Source of the DNA: Tuwongella immobilis
GTDB taxonomy: Bacteria > Planctomycetota > Planctomycetia > Gemmatales > Gemmataceae
DNA length: 64,000 nt
Direction: 5' to 3'
Assembly: GCF_901538355.1 (NCBI RefSeq)
Contig: NZ_LR593887.1
Span: 4,006,920 to 4,070,919 of the forward strand
Position 1 is the stretch's first letter. Every line of letters begins with the position of its first letter. Both the position numbers and the translations under genes were made by a program. Below the pieces are notes generated by a model, which worked only from the letters and a program-made list of their open reading frames with translations, did no database searches and was not told the origin of the DNA. Below are positions 53,172-62,374 of this stretch, piece by piece.

Positions 53172-53424
53172 CGATCTTCGGTCCGTGGGTTGAGAATACC
53201 TTGTTTTCTTCGATCTACTTCCGGCTCGCGAGTCGTTTTCTGGGAATGGCCAACTCTCGACCATTCATCGCCCCCAATTCGGGTGACTCAGATGTCAGCA
53301 GAACTGATTCTCTCAGCAAATTTGCGAAAAACAATGCAGCCACTAAAATTTTGGTATCCGCCGCCCGCACGCGAAATTGGTCTGCTCCCCACATCAAGCG
53401 ATCATGAATAACAAGCGAGGAAAC
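53172..53424. other. Promoter region of the defence operon
   Basis: No gene is seen between the helicase start and the IS3 remnant. The minus-strand promoter for the operon should be here. I could not pick convincing -10/-35 boxes. Confidence 0.35.
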
Positions 53425-54160
53425 ATGGCGAACTGTAGCCTTTGAGCGACATCGGGAAAAACTCAGCCAGGTCCGCCAGCAACTCGGCGTCAGTGAACAG
53501 AGCTTTTACCGCTGGCGCAACCAGTATGGCGGCATGAACGCCGATGAGGCCAGGCGACTCCGCGAACTCGAGGCGGAAAATGAGAAGCTCAAACAGATCG
53601 TCGCGGAGTGATCACTCGACAAACGGATGCTCCAGGAGGTGGTCCGAAAAAAGTCGTGACCGCCTCGGCAAAACGTGCCATTGTGGCCGAGTTGATGGCG
53701 AGTTTTGAGGTGTCCCAGCGGCGTGTCTGTGCGCTCCTTGGGGTTCATCGATCGAGTCTGCGAACGAGGCCGGCTCCGAGAAATGATGAGGCCAAACTGG
53801 TGGAGGCGATGTTGGAGTTGGTCAGGCAACATCCGCGGTTCGGGTATCGCCGAATTCGGGTGCTTTTGCTGCGAGCCGGTTGGCGAGTGAGCCGCAAGCG
53901 GGTGTATCGGCTCTGGAGGGCTCAGGGGCTTGGAGTTCCCAGGACAAGGCGGAAATAACGGCGTTTGGGCCAGTCAGCGAACGGGTGCGTGCGGTATCGT
54001 GCCGAGGGGAAGGATCACCTCTGGTGCTGGGATTTGATCCACGACCGGACGGCGTCGGGGACATCGTTGAAGGTGCTGAGTGTGGTGGATGAGTACACGC
54101 GGGATTGCCTGGCTTTGGAGGTGAAGCGGTCAATCGGCAGCCGGGAGGTGATCGGCGTGC
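53425..54160 (+). pseudogene. IS3-family transposase remnant, truncated
   Basis: It is closely related to the element at 34781. orfA is readable (L-G-V-S-E-Q-S-F-Y-R-W-R-N-Q-Y-G-G) but has an in-frame TGA before S-L-D-K-R-M-L-Q-E. orfB has a TAA at 53956 after T-R-R-K and stops being homologous near 54160 (R-S-I-G-S-R-E-V-I-G-V), so the DDE core is incomplete. Confidence 0.8.
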
Positions 54161-54589
54161 CGGATCGCAGACGTGCTAAGGATGACGAAGTACTGATCGC
54201 ATTCCTGCGGCTCCTGAAGGCCGAGGCCGGCGACGACGCGGTGAAGCTGCTGACGGTGAAGATGGACGACGACCTGTCCCAGCGGGACGTGATCCGGTAC
54301 CCCGAGTTCCGGGACATGGGCGAGTGGCGCATCCGCCGGCTGATGGGAAGGATCAGGGACGCGGCCAGGGCGTTCGCCGAGTTTCAAGATGACGACGCGA
54401 TCCTGGCCGCTATTAACCGCCTGACGCGGACGGACGAGTGGGCCGGCGGGCGGGGCAAGGCGTACTTTCGTGCAGGTGCGTTGCACTTCTACCACTCGCC
54501 GTCGCCCCGCCCCCGCTTCACGCCCTGCCTCGCTGCTGCTCGTCCTGGCCGAGCATCTCGTCTGCACCTGCCCTGCGGTCGCTGCGGGC
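54161..54589 (+). other. Orphan high-GC coding fragment fused to the IS3 remnant
   Basis: The frame continues from the IS remnant with a protein-like but unrecognised sequence (D-D-E-V-L-I-A-F-L-R-L-L-K-A-E, then W-R-I-R-R-L-M-G-R-I-R). GC is clearly higher than in neighbours. It may be the internal part of a replication or primase-like gene from another replicon, but I cannot name it. Confidence 0.35.
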
Positions 54590-54592
54590 TAA

Positions 54593-55478
54593 GAAACTCT
54601 AACAAAACCTACTCCTGGGCGGTGAGGCGGTAGAAGCAGACCTTGATGCAGGCGAGGGTGAGGAACGCCAAATGGATGTCGGAGCGTTTCTCGTAGCGGA
54701 CCTTCAGCCGCCGGTTCTGGTGCAGGTTGGCCAGGGTGCGCTCCACCACGTACCGCTCCTTGCCCAGGCCGCTGCCGTGCTCGCGCCCCCTCTGGGCGAA
54801 CGCCGGCTCGATGCCCAGCCACCTGACGATCTCCTCGTGCCGCCAGGAGTCGTACGCTTGGTCGCCCAGCAGCCGCTCGGGCAGCCGCGGCGCCTCGCCG
54901 TAGCCGTCCAGCGGGCAGGCCACCACCGTCGCCAGCAGCGCCGTCACGTCGTGCCGGTTGGCCGCCGTCACCGTGCAGCCCAGCGGCACGCCTTGGCCGT
55001 CGACCATCACGTGGTGCTTGCTGCCGGCTTTGCCGCGATCCGTGGGGTTGGGGCCGGTATCGCTCCCCCAAAAACGGCGCGGACGCTGGACGAGTCGATG
55101 GCGGCCCTCTCCCAGTCGATCTTGCCAGCGTCGTCCAGGCGGGCCAGTAGAGCGGCGTGGATTCGCCGCCAGGTGCCGTCGAGCTGCCAGTCGCGCAGCC
55201 GCCTCCAGCAGGTCATGCCGCAACCGCAGCCCATCTCGTGCGGCAGGTCCTCCCAGGCGATTCCGGTCTTCAGCACGAACAGGATGCCGGTCAGTGCCTT
55301 GCGGTCGGCGGTGCGCGGCCGGCCCCCCTTGGGGCTGGGTGTGTACCCGGGTAGGATTGGTTCGATGATCGCCCACAGCTCGTCGGGCAGTAGCGGCTTC
55401 GCCATGACTCGTCCTCCGGTTCGTCACCGGAAATTGTCAGGACCGAAAGGCCTCCCGGCTAGGTTTTGTTAGAGTTTC
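54593..55478 (-). mobile_element. Complete IS5-family element, 886 bp
   Basis: Perfect inverted repeats GAAACTCTAACAAAACCTA lie at both ends, with a 3-bp target duplication TAA at 54590-54592 and 55479-55481. The transposase is in two frames: 55007-55405 (M-A-K-P-L-L-P-D-E-L-W, W-E-D-L-P-H-E-M-G), then the frame ending at 54609 (K-H-H-V-M-V-D-G-Q-G, L-G-D-Q-A-Y-D-S, R-Y-V-V-E-R-T-L-A-N-L). They join by a shift at TTTTTGGGGGA near 55070. It looks recently inserted. Confidence 0.9.
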
Positions 55479-55481
55479 TAA

Positions 55482-55744
55482 GCGAGCGAACGAACAAAGG
55501 CGTCGGCTGTTGGAATGGCGGGCATTGCTCGATTGCTCGCTGGGCGTAGTTTCCTGCTCAAGATCCGCGATGGTTTTTGGCGAGCATTGCGAGCGAACAA
55601 ACAAAGGGGCGACCGGGGCAGTATGTTCGTTCGGCCCTCACTCCTCTTGCCGCACGGATCGGATTGGGCGGGAAGGAGATGCCGCCGGGGATGACAAGGA
55701 TACAGATGGTTCGGTTACGCTCAGGAGACGGCAGCTTGAGCCAT
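55482..55744. repeat. Spacer with two hairpin junction elements
   Basis: One copy at 55481-55541 (AGCGAGCGAACGAACAAAGG with inverse GCTCGATTGCTCGCT) directly abuts the IS5 target site. A second lies at 55588-55634 (GCGAGCGAACAAACAAAGG, inverse TGTTCGTTCGG). No gene is seen. Confidence 0.65.
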
Positions 55745-56368
55745 TCAAAGGACGGCCTCGATATGTTTCTCTTCGATGGCCTTCAGGACAAGCGGCGTGG
55801 CCGGGTAGCCGAACCCCCGAAGAACGTGTTTCTTCTTGGCTCGTTTCTTCGCCCAGGAGAAAACCTGCTTCACCCAGGACTGAAACCAATCCGGCTTTGC
55901 ATGCAGCACGCTTTCCTTGCAGACATCGAGATAGGCGGCAAGGTTTGACTGACCAAGCTGATTACAGCTCCTGAAGCGGGGTCGAGAATAACCGATCAAG
56001 CACGACTGCATGGAAGTGACGTAGAAGAACTGCTCTCTGCCCTTCTCTTGACTCTCGATGGTGACATCGGCATCGTGCGTTCCCAAACCAAGGTCAACTT
56101 GGTCAGGGTTGTGTTCAGCCAAGTAAGACCGTACAGGACAAGGTGATGCCTCTTCGAGTGTCTTGACCCAGTGAGCAGGATAAGCGACAACGGCCCCCGT
56201 GCTGTCAAGGAAGTCAAGGAGTGCCACCTCTTCTTCTGGCATCTGCCAGAAAGTAAACACCGAAGTCCTCATAAGTCTGCTCCTCATGGATTCATCAAGT
56301 TCGGCCTCGACCATGCCTGCATCGTCATCCGCGAACTGAAACTCGTCATTCGGTCGGGGCTGGGACAT
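55745..56368 (-). CDS. Immunity candidate for the class-II HINT toxin at 56-57 kb
   Basis: A 207-aa soluble protein starting inside the toxin gene (23-nt overlap). The N-terminus is acidic (D-D-D-A-G-M-V-E-A-E-L-D-E), the middle has beta strands (F-F-Y-V-T-S-M-Q-S-C-L-I-G-Y), and the C-terminus is very basic (K-K-R-A-K-K-K-H). No family is recognised. Confidence 0.5.
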   Translation of the reverse strand: MSQPRPNDEFQFADDDAGMVEAELDESMRSRLMRTSVFTFWQMPEEEVALLDFLDSTGAVVAYPAHWVKTLEEASPCPVRSYLAEHNPDQVDLGLGTHDADVTIESQEKGREQFFYVTSMQSCLIGYSRPRFRSCNQLGQSNLAAYLDVCKESVLHAKPDWFQSWVKQVFSWAKKRAKKKHVLRGFGYPATPLVLKAIEEKHIEAVL

Positions 56369-57503
56369 GTGTCTGTCCTCCGCGATAGTGACCGCTAGGA
56401 GGCGGCTGTGTCCCTGGGCGGTAAATCAGAGGTGGACTGGTCGTATTGTGTGGATCGGTCACGACAATCGTGGCCGACGGGTCACCGGCTCTCATGTCGC
56501 GGATTTGCGCACGCCCGTCTGAGACAGGGATGTTCCCAGAGAACGGCTCGACTTCCACGATCACTCGTCCGTTCGGGCCTGGGTCGATCTCAACGCCACG
56601 TATCACCACTTTCTGGCCGGGTTTGCCGACGCCATCTGCAACGCGACCTCCGACAGTCAGTGGTCGAAGCTCTCCAGACGGTTGAGTGTTGTTCCGGGTT
56701 ACATCGTCGATGTGTGGCTGGTTCCCGTTTCGCCCATTGGGACTCGGAACCTTGATCGACACGCCCTCATCAAGCAGTCCCTTGGTAGAACCAGCATACG
56801 CTCGGATCGCAGACTTGTCGTCCTGCGTCAACGTCCCCTTGTATTTGCCGCCCCGCAGACCAGCAATCTCATCCCAACCACCTTGAGGCAAAGAAACCTC
56901 AACGGGGCCGGTAGCTCCCGCACGCCGCGCTGCGGCGGCTTGTGCGTTGACACGCCGAGCGTACTCCGCACCCAGAGCTTCCAGTTCCCCAAGTTGCAAG
57001 GTGCAGGCATTATGCGCCCAGACACTGAACCCCCACTCCTGGCAGCCGACGAAGTAGGTGTGGTAGTCGCTGACCTGCAGATTATAGACCGTTTGCCGCC
57101 GATCAGTCTCGTGAACGCCCTCGATGGATACCGATTCTCCGGCGATCGTCCTCAGACAATCCCCGATCGACAATTCCCAGACCGGCGTCCAGCCACGGCC
57201 AACGACCCAGAACGGATGCTCGGCGGTGGTCTCGATCAGCTGACCTGCCACTCGAAGTTCGAAGATGATGGCTGATCGCTCGAATACCGCTTCCACAATC
57301 TGGACGTTGATCGGGCCGTTGATGTCGGTTTCGTCTCGGCTGAGAATCGCATCTCCTGGAACGAACTGCTCGATCGCTCGTCGGCATTGGCCCAGGCCCA
57401 TCAGTTGCGACGGCTTCGGCGGCGAAGCGAGCGAACAAAGGTGCGGGGTTCGTGCGTTCGCTCGATGCCAATCACGTGAGTCGCGCCAGTACTCCCGTGT
57501 CAC
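56346..57503 (-). CDS. Class-II HINT-toxin cassette: unidentified tip
   Basis: A 385-aa ORF. Residues 1-35 are translated hairpin-element sequence, not protein homology. HINT of the second type follows (I-E-Q-F-V-P-G-D-A-I-L-S, T-A-E-H-P-F-W-V, Y-N-L-Q-V-S-D-Y-H-T-Y-F-V-G) and ends F-S-V-W-A-H-N near residue 167. The Cys1 block is missing. The tip of about 218 residues is Gly/Pro-rich with no catalytic motif that I recognise. The immunity candidate overlaps its end. Confidence 0.6.
   Translation of the reverse strand: MTREYWRDSRDWHRANARTPHLCSLASPPKPSQLMGLGQCRRAIEQFVPGDAILSRDETDINGPINVQIVEAVFERSAIIFELRVAGQLIETTAEHPFWVVGRGWTPVWELSIGDCLRTIAGESVSIEGVHETDRRQTVYNLQVSDYHTYFVGCQEWGFSVWAHNACTLQLGELEALGAEYARRVNAQAAAARRAGATGPVEVSLPQGGWDEIAGLRGGKYKGTLTQDDKSAIRAYAGSTKGLLDEGVSIKVPSPNGRNGNQPHIDDVTRNNTQPSGELRPLTVGGRVADGVGKPGQKVVIRGVEIDPGPNGRVIVEVEPFSGNIPVSDGRAQIRDMRAGDPSATIVVTDPHNTTSPPLIYRPGTQPPPSGHYRGGQTHVPAPTE
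57423..57465. repeat. Hairpin junction element at the class-II HINT border
   Basis: GAAGCGAGCGAACAAAGG and GTGCGTTCGCTCGATG form a hairpin exactly where the HINT homology of the 56.3-57.5 kb cassette begins. Confidence 0.65.
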
Positions 57504-57584
57504 TTTGCAGCAAATAGGCTGTTTGTATAAGATAACAAGCTGAAATATACAGATTCGTCATCTGCTTCAATTAAACGAGTTAGG

Positions 57585-58001
57585 TTATAGATCGATCCGA
57601 GAAGCGAGGAACGACAGGTATTTCTCATCCTCGCCGTCAAAAATGGTACGCCCATCTAAAGCATACGACCTCGTCAACGAGTCCGCAGCCGAGTCAAGTT
57701 CGCCGATCTCGAAATATGATTGCCCCATCCGGAGATGCGTAAGCGGGTTCTCGATTCCCCCCGAAGTTTTCATGGCTTGCTTAAAAGCGACCAAAGCCTG
57801 ATCGTAGTACCCTGAAAAAAAGTACCCTTCGCCCAACGCCATATAAACCTGAAGACTGATTGCATGAGCATTCCGTGGCTCGGGAAGAAGAGCAGCGGCC
57901 TGTTCGTAGCACTTCACAGCTAAAGCAAACCGATCTTCATCGAGAAACGCATCGCCTTCGTCGATCTTGGCTTGGATCTCGCTTGCCAGTTTGTCGTTCA
58001 C
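57585..58001 (-). CDS. Tetratricopeptide-repeat immunity candidate
   Basis: The 138-aa form starts at GTG 58001 (V-N-D-K-L-A-S-E), preceded by an AAGGTGAG site; the ORF runs up to 58073. About three TPR units are visible (A-L-A-V-K-C-Y-E-Q-A-A-A-L, A-L-V-A-F-K-Q-A-M-K, L-R-M-G-Q-S-Y-F-E-I-G). It lies after a truncated toxin tip, so it is probably an orphan immunity gene. Confidence 0.6.
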   Translation of the reverse strand: MNDKLASEIQAKIDEGDAFLDEDRFALAVKCYEQAAALLPEPRNAHAISLQVYMALGEGYFFSGYYDQALVAFKQAMKTSGGIENPLTHLRMGQSYFEIGELDSAADSLTRSYALDGRTIFDGEDEKYLSFLASRIDL

Positions 58002-58113
58002 AAGTCTCACCTTTTCGTGAAGAATACCGTGCCCACATGGATGCGTGGCCGCGCTGCAAATTGAACTTTTCAATGCGGGCTATGAGGCCAGCAACCTCAA
58101 CGATCAGCGGCAT

Positions 58114-58260
58114 CTACTTCGGAGGTCCACCTGGACGCGGATCGGGGAGGTCATAGGTTGTACCGCCATTGCCGAGAGTAGCCCCGCCGGACCTGTTCGG
58201 ACCTCTGACATCTATCGTGTACTTGCTCTGATCTGTCATCCACTTCCGCACCTCGGGGTG
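58114..58260 (-). pseudogene. Toxin-tip remnant cut by IS3
   Basis: The minus frame reads K-Y-T-I-D-V-R-G-P-N-R-S-G-G and D-P-R-P-G-G-P-P-K before the stop at 58114, typical of a toxin C-terminus. Its upstream part is lost at the IS3 border near 58264. Confidence 0.45.
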
Positions 58261-58379
58261 TCTTGCTCCCCAGTATTTTCATGTTGTATTCCAGTAAGCA
58301 ACAGCGTCTTCGAGGTGGACGAGATCGAGTTCGGCGCTATCGAGAGGCAGCCACCTTCCATCAGAGGAGTTAAAAAGCC

Positions 58380-59372
58380 CGAGGAACCCGAAGGCCCTGA
58401 CCCGGCGGAGTTGTTCGAGCAGATTGGCCGGCTGAAGGTGGAACTGGAGTGGGTCAAAAAAAAAGCTGAGCGGCTCGCCTGAGTTGCTCCGGGGGTTAGT
58501 CGAGCCGAACCACCAGAAATTAAGCGTCCGCCGGCATTGCGAGTTGCTCGGGCTGAACCGCTTGGGATACTACCATGAGCCGGCCGGGGAGAGTGCCGAG
58601 AACCTGGAGTTGATGGGGGTAATTGACCGGATCTACACCGACTTACCGTTCTACGGGTCGCGCAAGATGGCTGTGGAATTGAGTCAGCTTTTGGGGCGAG
58701 AAATCAACCGAAAGCGGGTCCAGCGTCTGATGAGCCAAATGGGCATCGAAGCGGTCTACCCGAAGCCGAACCCCAGCAAGCCATGCCGGGAACACCAGGT
58801 CTACCCGTACTTGCTCCGAGGCGTCGCCGTCGGGCGGGTGGATCAGGTGTGGAGTGCGGACATCACGTATGTGCCGATGCCCCAAGGGTTTATGTACTTG
58901 GCGGCCGTGATCGACTGGCACAGCCGGTTCGTGATCGGCTGGAAATTGTCGAACACGCTCGACGGGTCGTTCTGCCTGGAGATGCTCATGGAGGCATTGG
59001 CAGGCGGCCGCCCCGAGGTGTTCAACACCGACCAAGGGGTGCAGTTCACGGCCCAGGCGTTCACAACCGCCTTGGAGCAAGCGGGCGTTGCGGTGAGCAT
59101 GGACGGCAAAGGACGTTGTCTGGACAACGTGTTCATCGAACGGCTCTGGAGAAGTGTGAAGCACGAGGATATCTACCCTCGCTGCTACGCGAGCGTTCCA
59201 GAGCTGGCCGATGGGCTCGGAAGATACTTCGAGTTCTACAACCACCGGCGGATCCACCAAGGCTTGGGATATGCCACGCCAGCATCGGTGTATCATGGAT
59301 ATCAGATAAATGATCGCTGATCGGCTTAGCTTAAGTTTCGCACATTTTGGTCTGGCAATTGGGAGCCACTTC
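58380..59372 (+). mobile_element. IS3-family element, left end and orfA truncated
   Basis: Only the last 34 residues of orfA remain (E-L-F-E-Q-I-G-R-L-K-V-E-L-E-W), ending at 58482. orfB is complete. The right end (59330-59371) contains CACATTTTGGTCTGGCAATT and is the same end found alone at 24.65 and 41.35 kb. Confidence 0.8.
58484..59320 (+). CDS. IS3-family OrfB transposase
   Basis: 278 aa. The HTH_21 region (F-Y-G-S-R-K-M-A-V-E-L) is followed by an rve core with D in V-W-S-A-D-I-T-Y, D in F-N-T-D-Q-G-V-Q-F, and E in F-I-E-R-L-W-R-S-V-K. It is complete, but the element lacks a left end. Confidence 0.9.
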   Translation: MLRGLVEPNHQKLSVRRHCELLGLNRLGYYHEPAGESAENLELMGVIDRIYTDLPFYGSRKMAVELSQLLGREINRKRVQRLMSQMGIEAVYPKPNPSKPCREHQVYPYLLRGVAVGRVDQVWSADITYVPMPQGFMYLAAVIDWHSRFVIGWKLSNTLDGSFCLEMLMEALAGGRPEVFNTDQGVQFTAQAFTTALEQAGVAVSMDGKGRCLDNVFIERLWRSVKHEDIYPRCYASVPELADGLGRYFEFYNHRRIHQGLGYATPASVYHGYQINDR

Positions 59373-59613
59373 AGGTTGTGATGTAGGAGCTTCATTCGAA
59401 GTCAGTTTTTTTCCTCCGGGCGTTGCCCCTCGACGACGATGCGCCAAAGGTCAGTCAATCATCTTGTGACGTTTGTGGATCTTTGGTTACCCAAAGAAAT
59501 CTTCTCCCGCTTTGCTGGGATCGCGTTTGCCTCCGAACGCAGATCTTCTACGATACTTGATATTACGATCGTTCGCTTGCATCGTATCGATTTTATTCGT
59601 GAGGTGATTCCGC
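59373..59613. other. Upstream region of the FkbM gene
   Basis: No ORF with family resemblance. GAGGTG lies 8 nt before the FkbM ATG. The promoter of the two-gene operon should be here. Confidence 0.4.
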
Positions 59614-60549
59614 ATGCGGTTGCAGCGACAGATGGTGCTTCCGGGGGGATTTCGGCGTGGGCGTATTTTGGTGCAGCTTCGGCAGAGCGAAGCCGATCTG
59701 CTTGAACTCCGGTCGGCGGCTCATCTCGGCGAGGCGACGCATCAATTGGTCGATGCGCTCGGGGTTCCGATGTTGACGCATGTCAATGAACGAGATGCGG
59801 TTATCTCGGCAGAATTGGCGGCGCAGGGGATGTGGGAGCCAGCGGAGACGTTGTTGATTCAAGGATTGGCTCGGCCTGGGATGCGTGTGCTCGACATTGG
59901 CGCAAACGTGGGCTATTTCTCGTGTTTGTTTGCGCGTTTGCTCGGCCCGATGGGGCAGGTAATCGCGTTTGAGCCAGAGCCGGAAAATGCATTCCTGCTG
60001 CATGCGAACACCCTGCTTCTTGCCCAGCTTTGTCCGAAGGCCGCGCCGATTGAAACCCACCAACTTGCACTATCAGATCGCCGTGGCAAAGCTCGGCTCA
60101 ATGTCTTCGAACGCAATCTGGGGCTGCACAGTCTCGTGCATGCAGGTGGCAGTCGGGGCATTGAGGTGACGGTCGAGCAGTTGGATCATTTGGCGATGGG
60201 CGATACACCGCTGCCAGCATTTGCGAATCGAATCGACCTCATCAAAGCCGACACCCAGGGCAGCGAATTGGCGTTGCTCCGAGGTGGTGAACGACTGCTC
60301 GAACGGGACCGCCCTGTGTTGGTCCTGGAGATTGAGCCGCCGATGGATGGCGCAGCGAGAGCGATCGAGCTGGTTCGCTGGCTGGATCAGCATCATTACA
60401 CGCGATTTCGTGTGTTCCATGCCAACTTCGGCGATCCGTATGCGGTGGCTCAGGAATGGTTAGATGCCCTGGATGCCGATGCGGTCATTTCACGCATTCG
60501 CAGCCACGCGATTCGTGCCTATGGTACCCTAGTTGCCTATCCCGATTGA
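59614..60549 (+). CDS. FkbM-family SAM-dependent methyltransferase
   Basis: 311 aa. The AdoMet motif R-V-L-D-I-G-A-N-V-G-Y-F-S lies near residue 90, followed by V-I-A-F-E-P-E-P-E-N. The FkbM signature I-D-L-I-K-A-D-T-Q-G-S-E-L-A-L-L-R-G-G lies near 210. Relatives O-methylate sugars or polyketides. Next to a glycan-type gene, a role in surface glycan decoration is likely. Confidence 0.9.
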   Translation: MRLQRQMVLPGGFRRGRILVQLRQSEADLLELRSAAHLGEATHQLVDALGVPMLTHVNERDAVISAELAAQGMWEPAETLLIQGLARPGMRVLDIGANVGYFSCLFARLLGPMGQVIAFEPEPENAFLLHANTLLLAQLCPKAAPIETHQLALSDRRGKARLNVFERNLGLHSLVHAGGSRGIEVTVEQLDHLAMGDTPLPAFANRIDLIKADTQGSELALLRGGERLLERDRPVLVLEIEPPMDGAARAIELVRWLDQHHYTRFRVFHANFGDPYAVAQEWLDALDADAVISRIRSHAIRAYGTLVAYPD

Positions 60550-60582
60550 GCCGGTTGCCCTTCTTGATATGGAGTTCTGAAC

Positions 60583-62049
60583 ATGCAATCCCGCATGGTA
60601 TTGGTCGTGGGCACGGGGCGGTGCGGCTTCGGGTCGATGGTGCAATTGCTGTCGCGTCAGCCGAATGCCAAGATCAGCCAAGAAAATCCACCTCGGCTGC
60701 CCTGGGTGCCAACGGCTGGTCGGAACCTGGTCGCAACGCGCTTCGAGCGAATTCGGCGCGAGCGGGGGCCGGGTCTATTAGGCGATGCAGCCGCGTTCTA
60801 TGTCCCGTATCTGGAAGAAATCATTCGTGTCGAGCCTGAGATTCGCATCATCGCGATGACTCGACCGCGCGAAGAAATGATCGCGAGTTTCAATCGTTTG
60901 CTCCGTGAACAGAATCCGTTGCCGACCAATCACTGGTGCATCGAACCGCCACCAGGATGGTTTCATGATCCGGTTTGGAGTCGCTGCTTCCCACAGTATC
61001 CGATGACCGATTTGGACCGATGTCTGGGACGTTATTGGGATGATGTCGATGCTCGGCTGCGTGACCTGGCCGCACGGTTTCCAACGCACGTCCGGCTGTT
61101 TGAAATGGGGCCGACGCTCAACACACCCGAAGGCCAACGCGCAGTGCTGGACTTTGTCGCCATCCCTCGCGATCAGCAGACACTGGTTCCAGGAGTGCGA
61201 GTCGCTCGCCCACGTTCCGACCGCGTCGTCAATCGCCGCCCGGCGAGCCATCCGTTGGATCCTGCCCGTTGTGTTGTGCTCGTGCCTTATCTCGGTTACA
61301 TTCATCCGCCGTGCGAAACCAGCTTGCGCGAATTGGAGAAACGCGGTTACGCCGTTCGGCGTGTCGGTGGCTTCTCGGCAATCGATCAAGGTCGCAATCA
61401 AATGGCGACAGATGCCCTGCTGGACGGCTACGAAGAGACGATGTGGATTGATTCGGATGTTGAATTCCACCCTGACAGCGTCGACCATCTGCGAGCACAC
61501 GGCCAGCCGATGGTCTGTGGCATCTATCCGCAGAAAGGCCGAAAAGCCCTCGCCTGCCACGTGCTACCCGGATCGAGCAAATTGGTCTTTGGCAAGGGTG
61601 GTGGCCTGCAGGAATTGTTGTATACCGGAGCGGGGTTTCTCTTGGTACGTCGGGTGGTTTATCAAACCATTCAACAGCGCCTCCAGCTTGCGATGATGAA
61701 TGAGCGTTTTGGCAGTGCCATGGTCCCATGGTTCCAATCGATGCAATATGAGATCGACGAAGGCACTTGGTATTTAGCGGAAGATTACGCATTCTGCGAA
61801 CGAGCGCGTCAATGTGGCTTTCGTGTGCTGGCGGATACGACTGTGCGTTTATGGCATCACGGTAGCTACGGCTACGGCTGGGAAGATTCGGGGATCGATA
61901 AAGAACGAGTCGGCACATTCACGCTCTATTTCCCCGAGATGAAGATGGCAGAGCCAGGAGCGATAAAGTCCGTCACCGAAAGCGTGAGCGGAGCGGAAGA
62001 CAGCCCAGCGGCGGAGGGGAGCGGAATTGTGCAGGGGGAGGTACCGTAG
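60583..62049 (+). CDS. Fusion of sulfotransferase-like and glycosyltransferase-like domains
   Basis: 488 aa. The N-terminal part (1-210) resembles a P-loop sulfotransferase: V-V-G-T-G-R-C-G-F-G-S-M as the PAPS-binding loop and M-T-R-P-R-E-E-M-I-A-S-F-N-R-L as the 3'-phosphate motif. The C-terminal part (225-460) has a GT-A glycosyltransferase look: V-V-L-V-P-Y-L-G-Y-I-H-P, then M-W-I-D-S-D-V-E-F with the DxD, and a late W-Y-L-A-E-D-Y-A-F-C. It starts 33 nt after FkbM, so the pair likely modifies one glycan. Confidence 0.75.
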   Translation: MQSRMVLVVGTGRCGFGSMVQLLSRQPNAKISQENPPRLPWVPTAGRNLVATRFERIRRERGPGLLGDAAAFYVPYLEEIIRVEPEIRIIAMTRPREEMIASFNRLLREQNPLPTNHWCIEPPPGWFHDPVWSRCFPQYPMTDLDRCLGRYWDDVDARLRDLAARFPTHVRLFEMGPTLNTPEGQRAVLDFVAIPRDQQTLVPGVRVARPRSDRVVNRRPASHPLDPARCVVLVPYLGYIHPPCETSLRELEKRGYAVRRVGGFSAIDQGRNQMATDALLDGYEETMWIDSDVEFHPDSVDHLRAHGQPMVCGIYPQKGRKALACHVLPGSSKLVFGKGGGLQELLYTGAGFLLVRRVVYQTIQQRLQLAMMNERFGSAMVPWFQSMQYEIDEGTWYLAEDYAFCERARQCGFRVLADTTVRLWHHGSYGYGWEDSGIDKERVGTFTLYFPEMKMAEPGAIKSVTESVSGAEDSPAAEGSGIVQGEVP

Positions 62050-62374
62050 CTGAATTCGAGCGGTTCTCGAATCAGCCTAGCGAAATTCGGCTCTCGTGGA
62101 CATCATGATATGTTCGATTCAGGTGAGGTGGGTTGTATTTGAGGAGATGCCATGAGGCCTGCTCAACCGACCTTCGGGAAGGCGTTCTCAAGGATATCGA
62201 TGCGGGACTCAAGACTTCGATCGTCGCCACGAAGGGTTCGGTCAGTTCGGCTTGAGTTCGGCTGTTCAAGCAACGTCGAACTGCCACGGGAAAGATGGGC
62301 CCCAAACCGCATCGTCACGTGCAGATCTCCGCTTGGGGCGCACGGGCTGATGGGATGCTCGCCCCCCCCCACTC
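62050..62374. other. Region with no convincing gene
   Basis: A plus-strand ATG at 62152 has a GAGGAG site 6 nt upstream, but the ORF soon runs antisense through HINT DNA. One frame (D-L-R-E-G-V-L-K-D-I-D-A-G-L-K-T) is protein-like for about 30 codons before a stop. It may be the start of a truncated gene. Confidence 0.3.

Noticed and set aside
22684-57465. Hairpin elements as integron attC sites
   Set aside because: No integron integrase is present, there is no RYYYAAC/GTTRRRY core, and spacing and orientation are irregular. Kept only as an unexplained border element.
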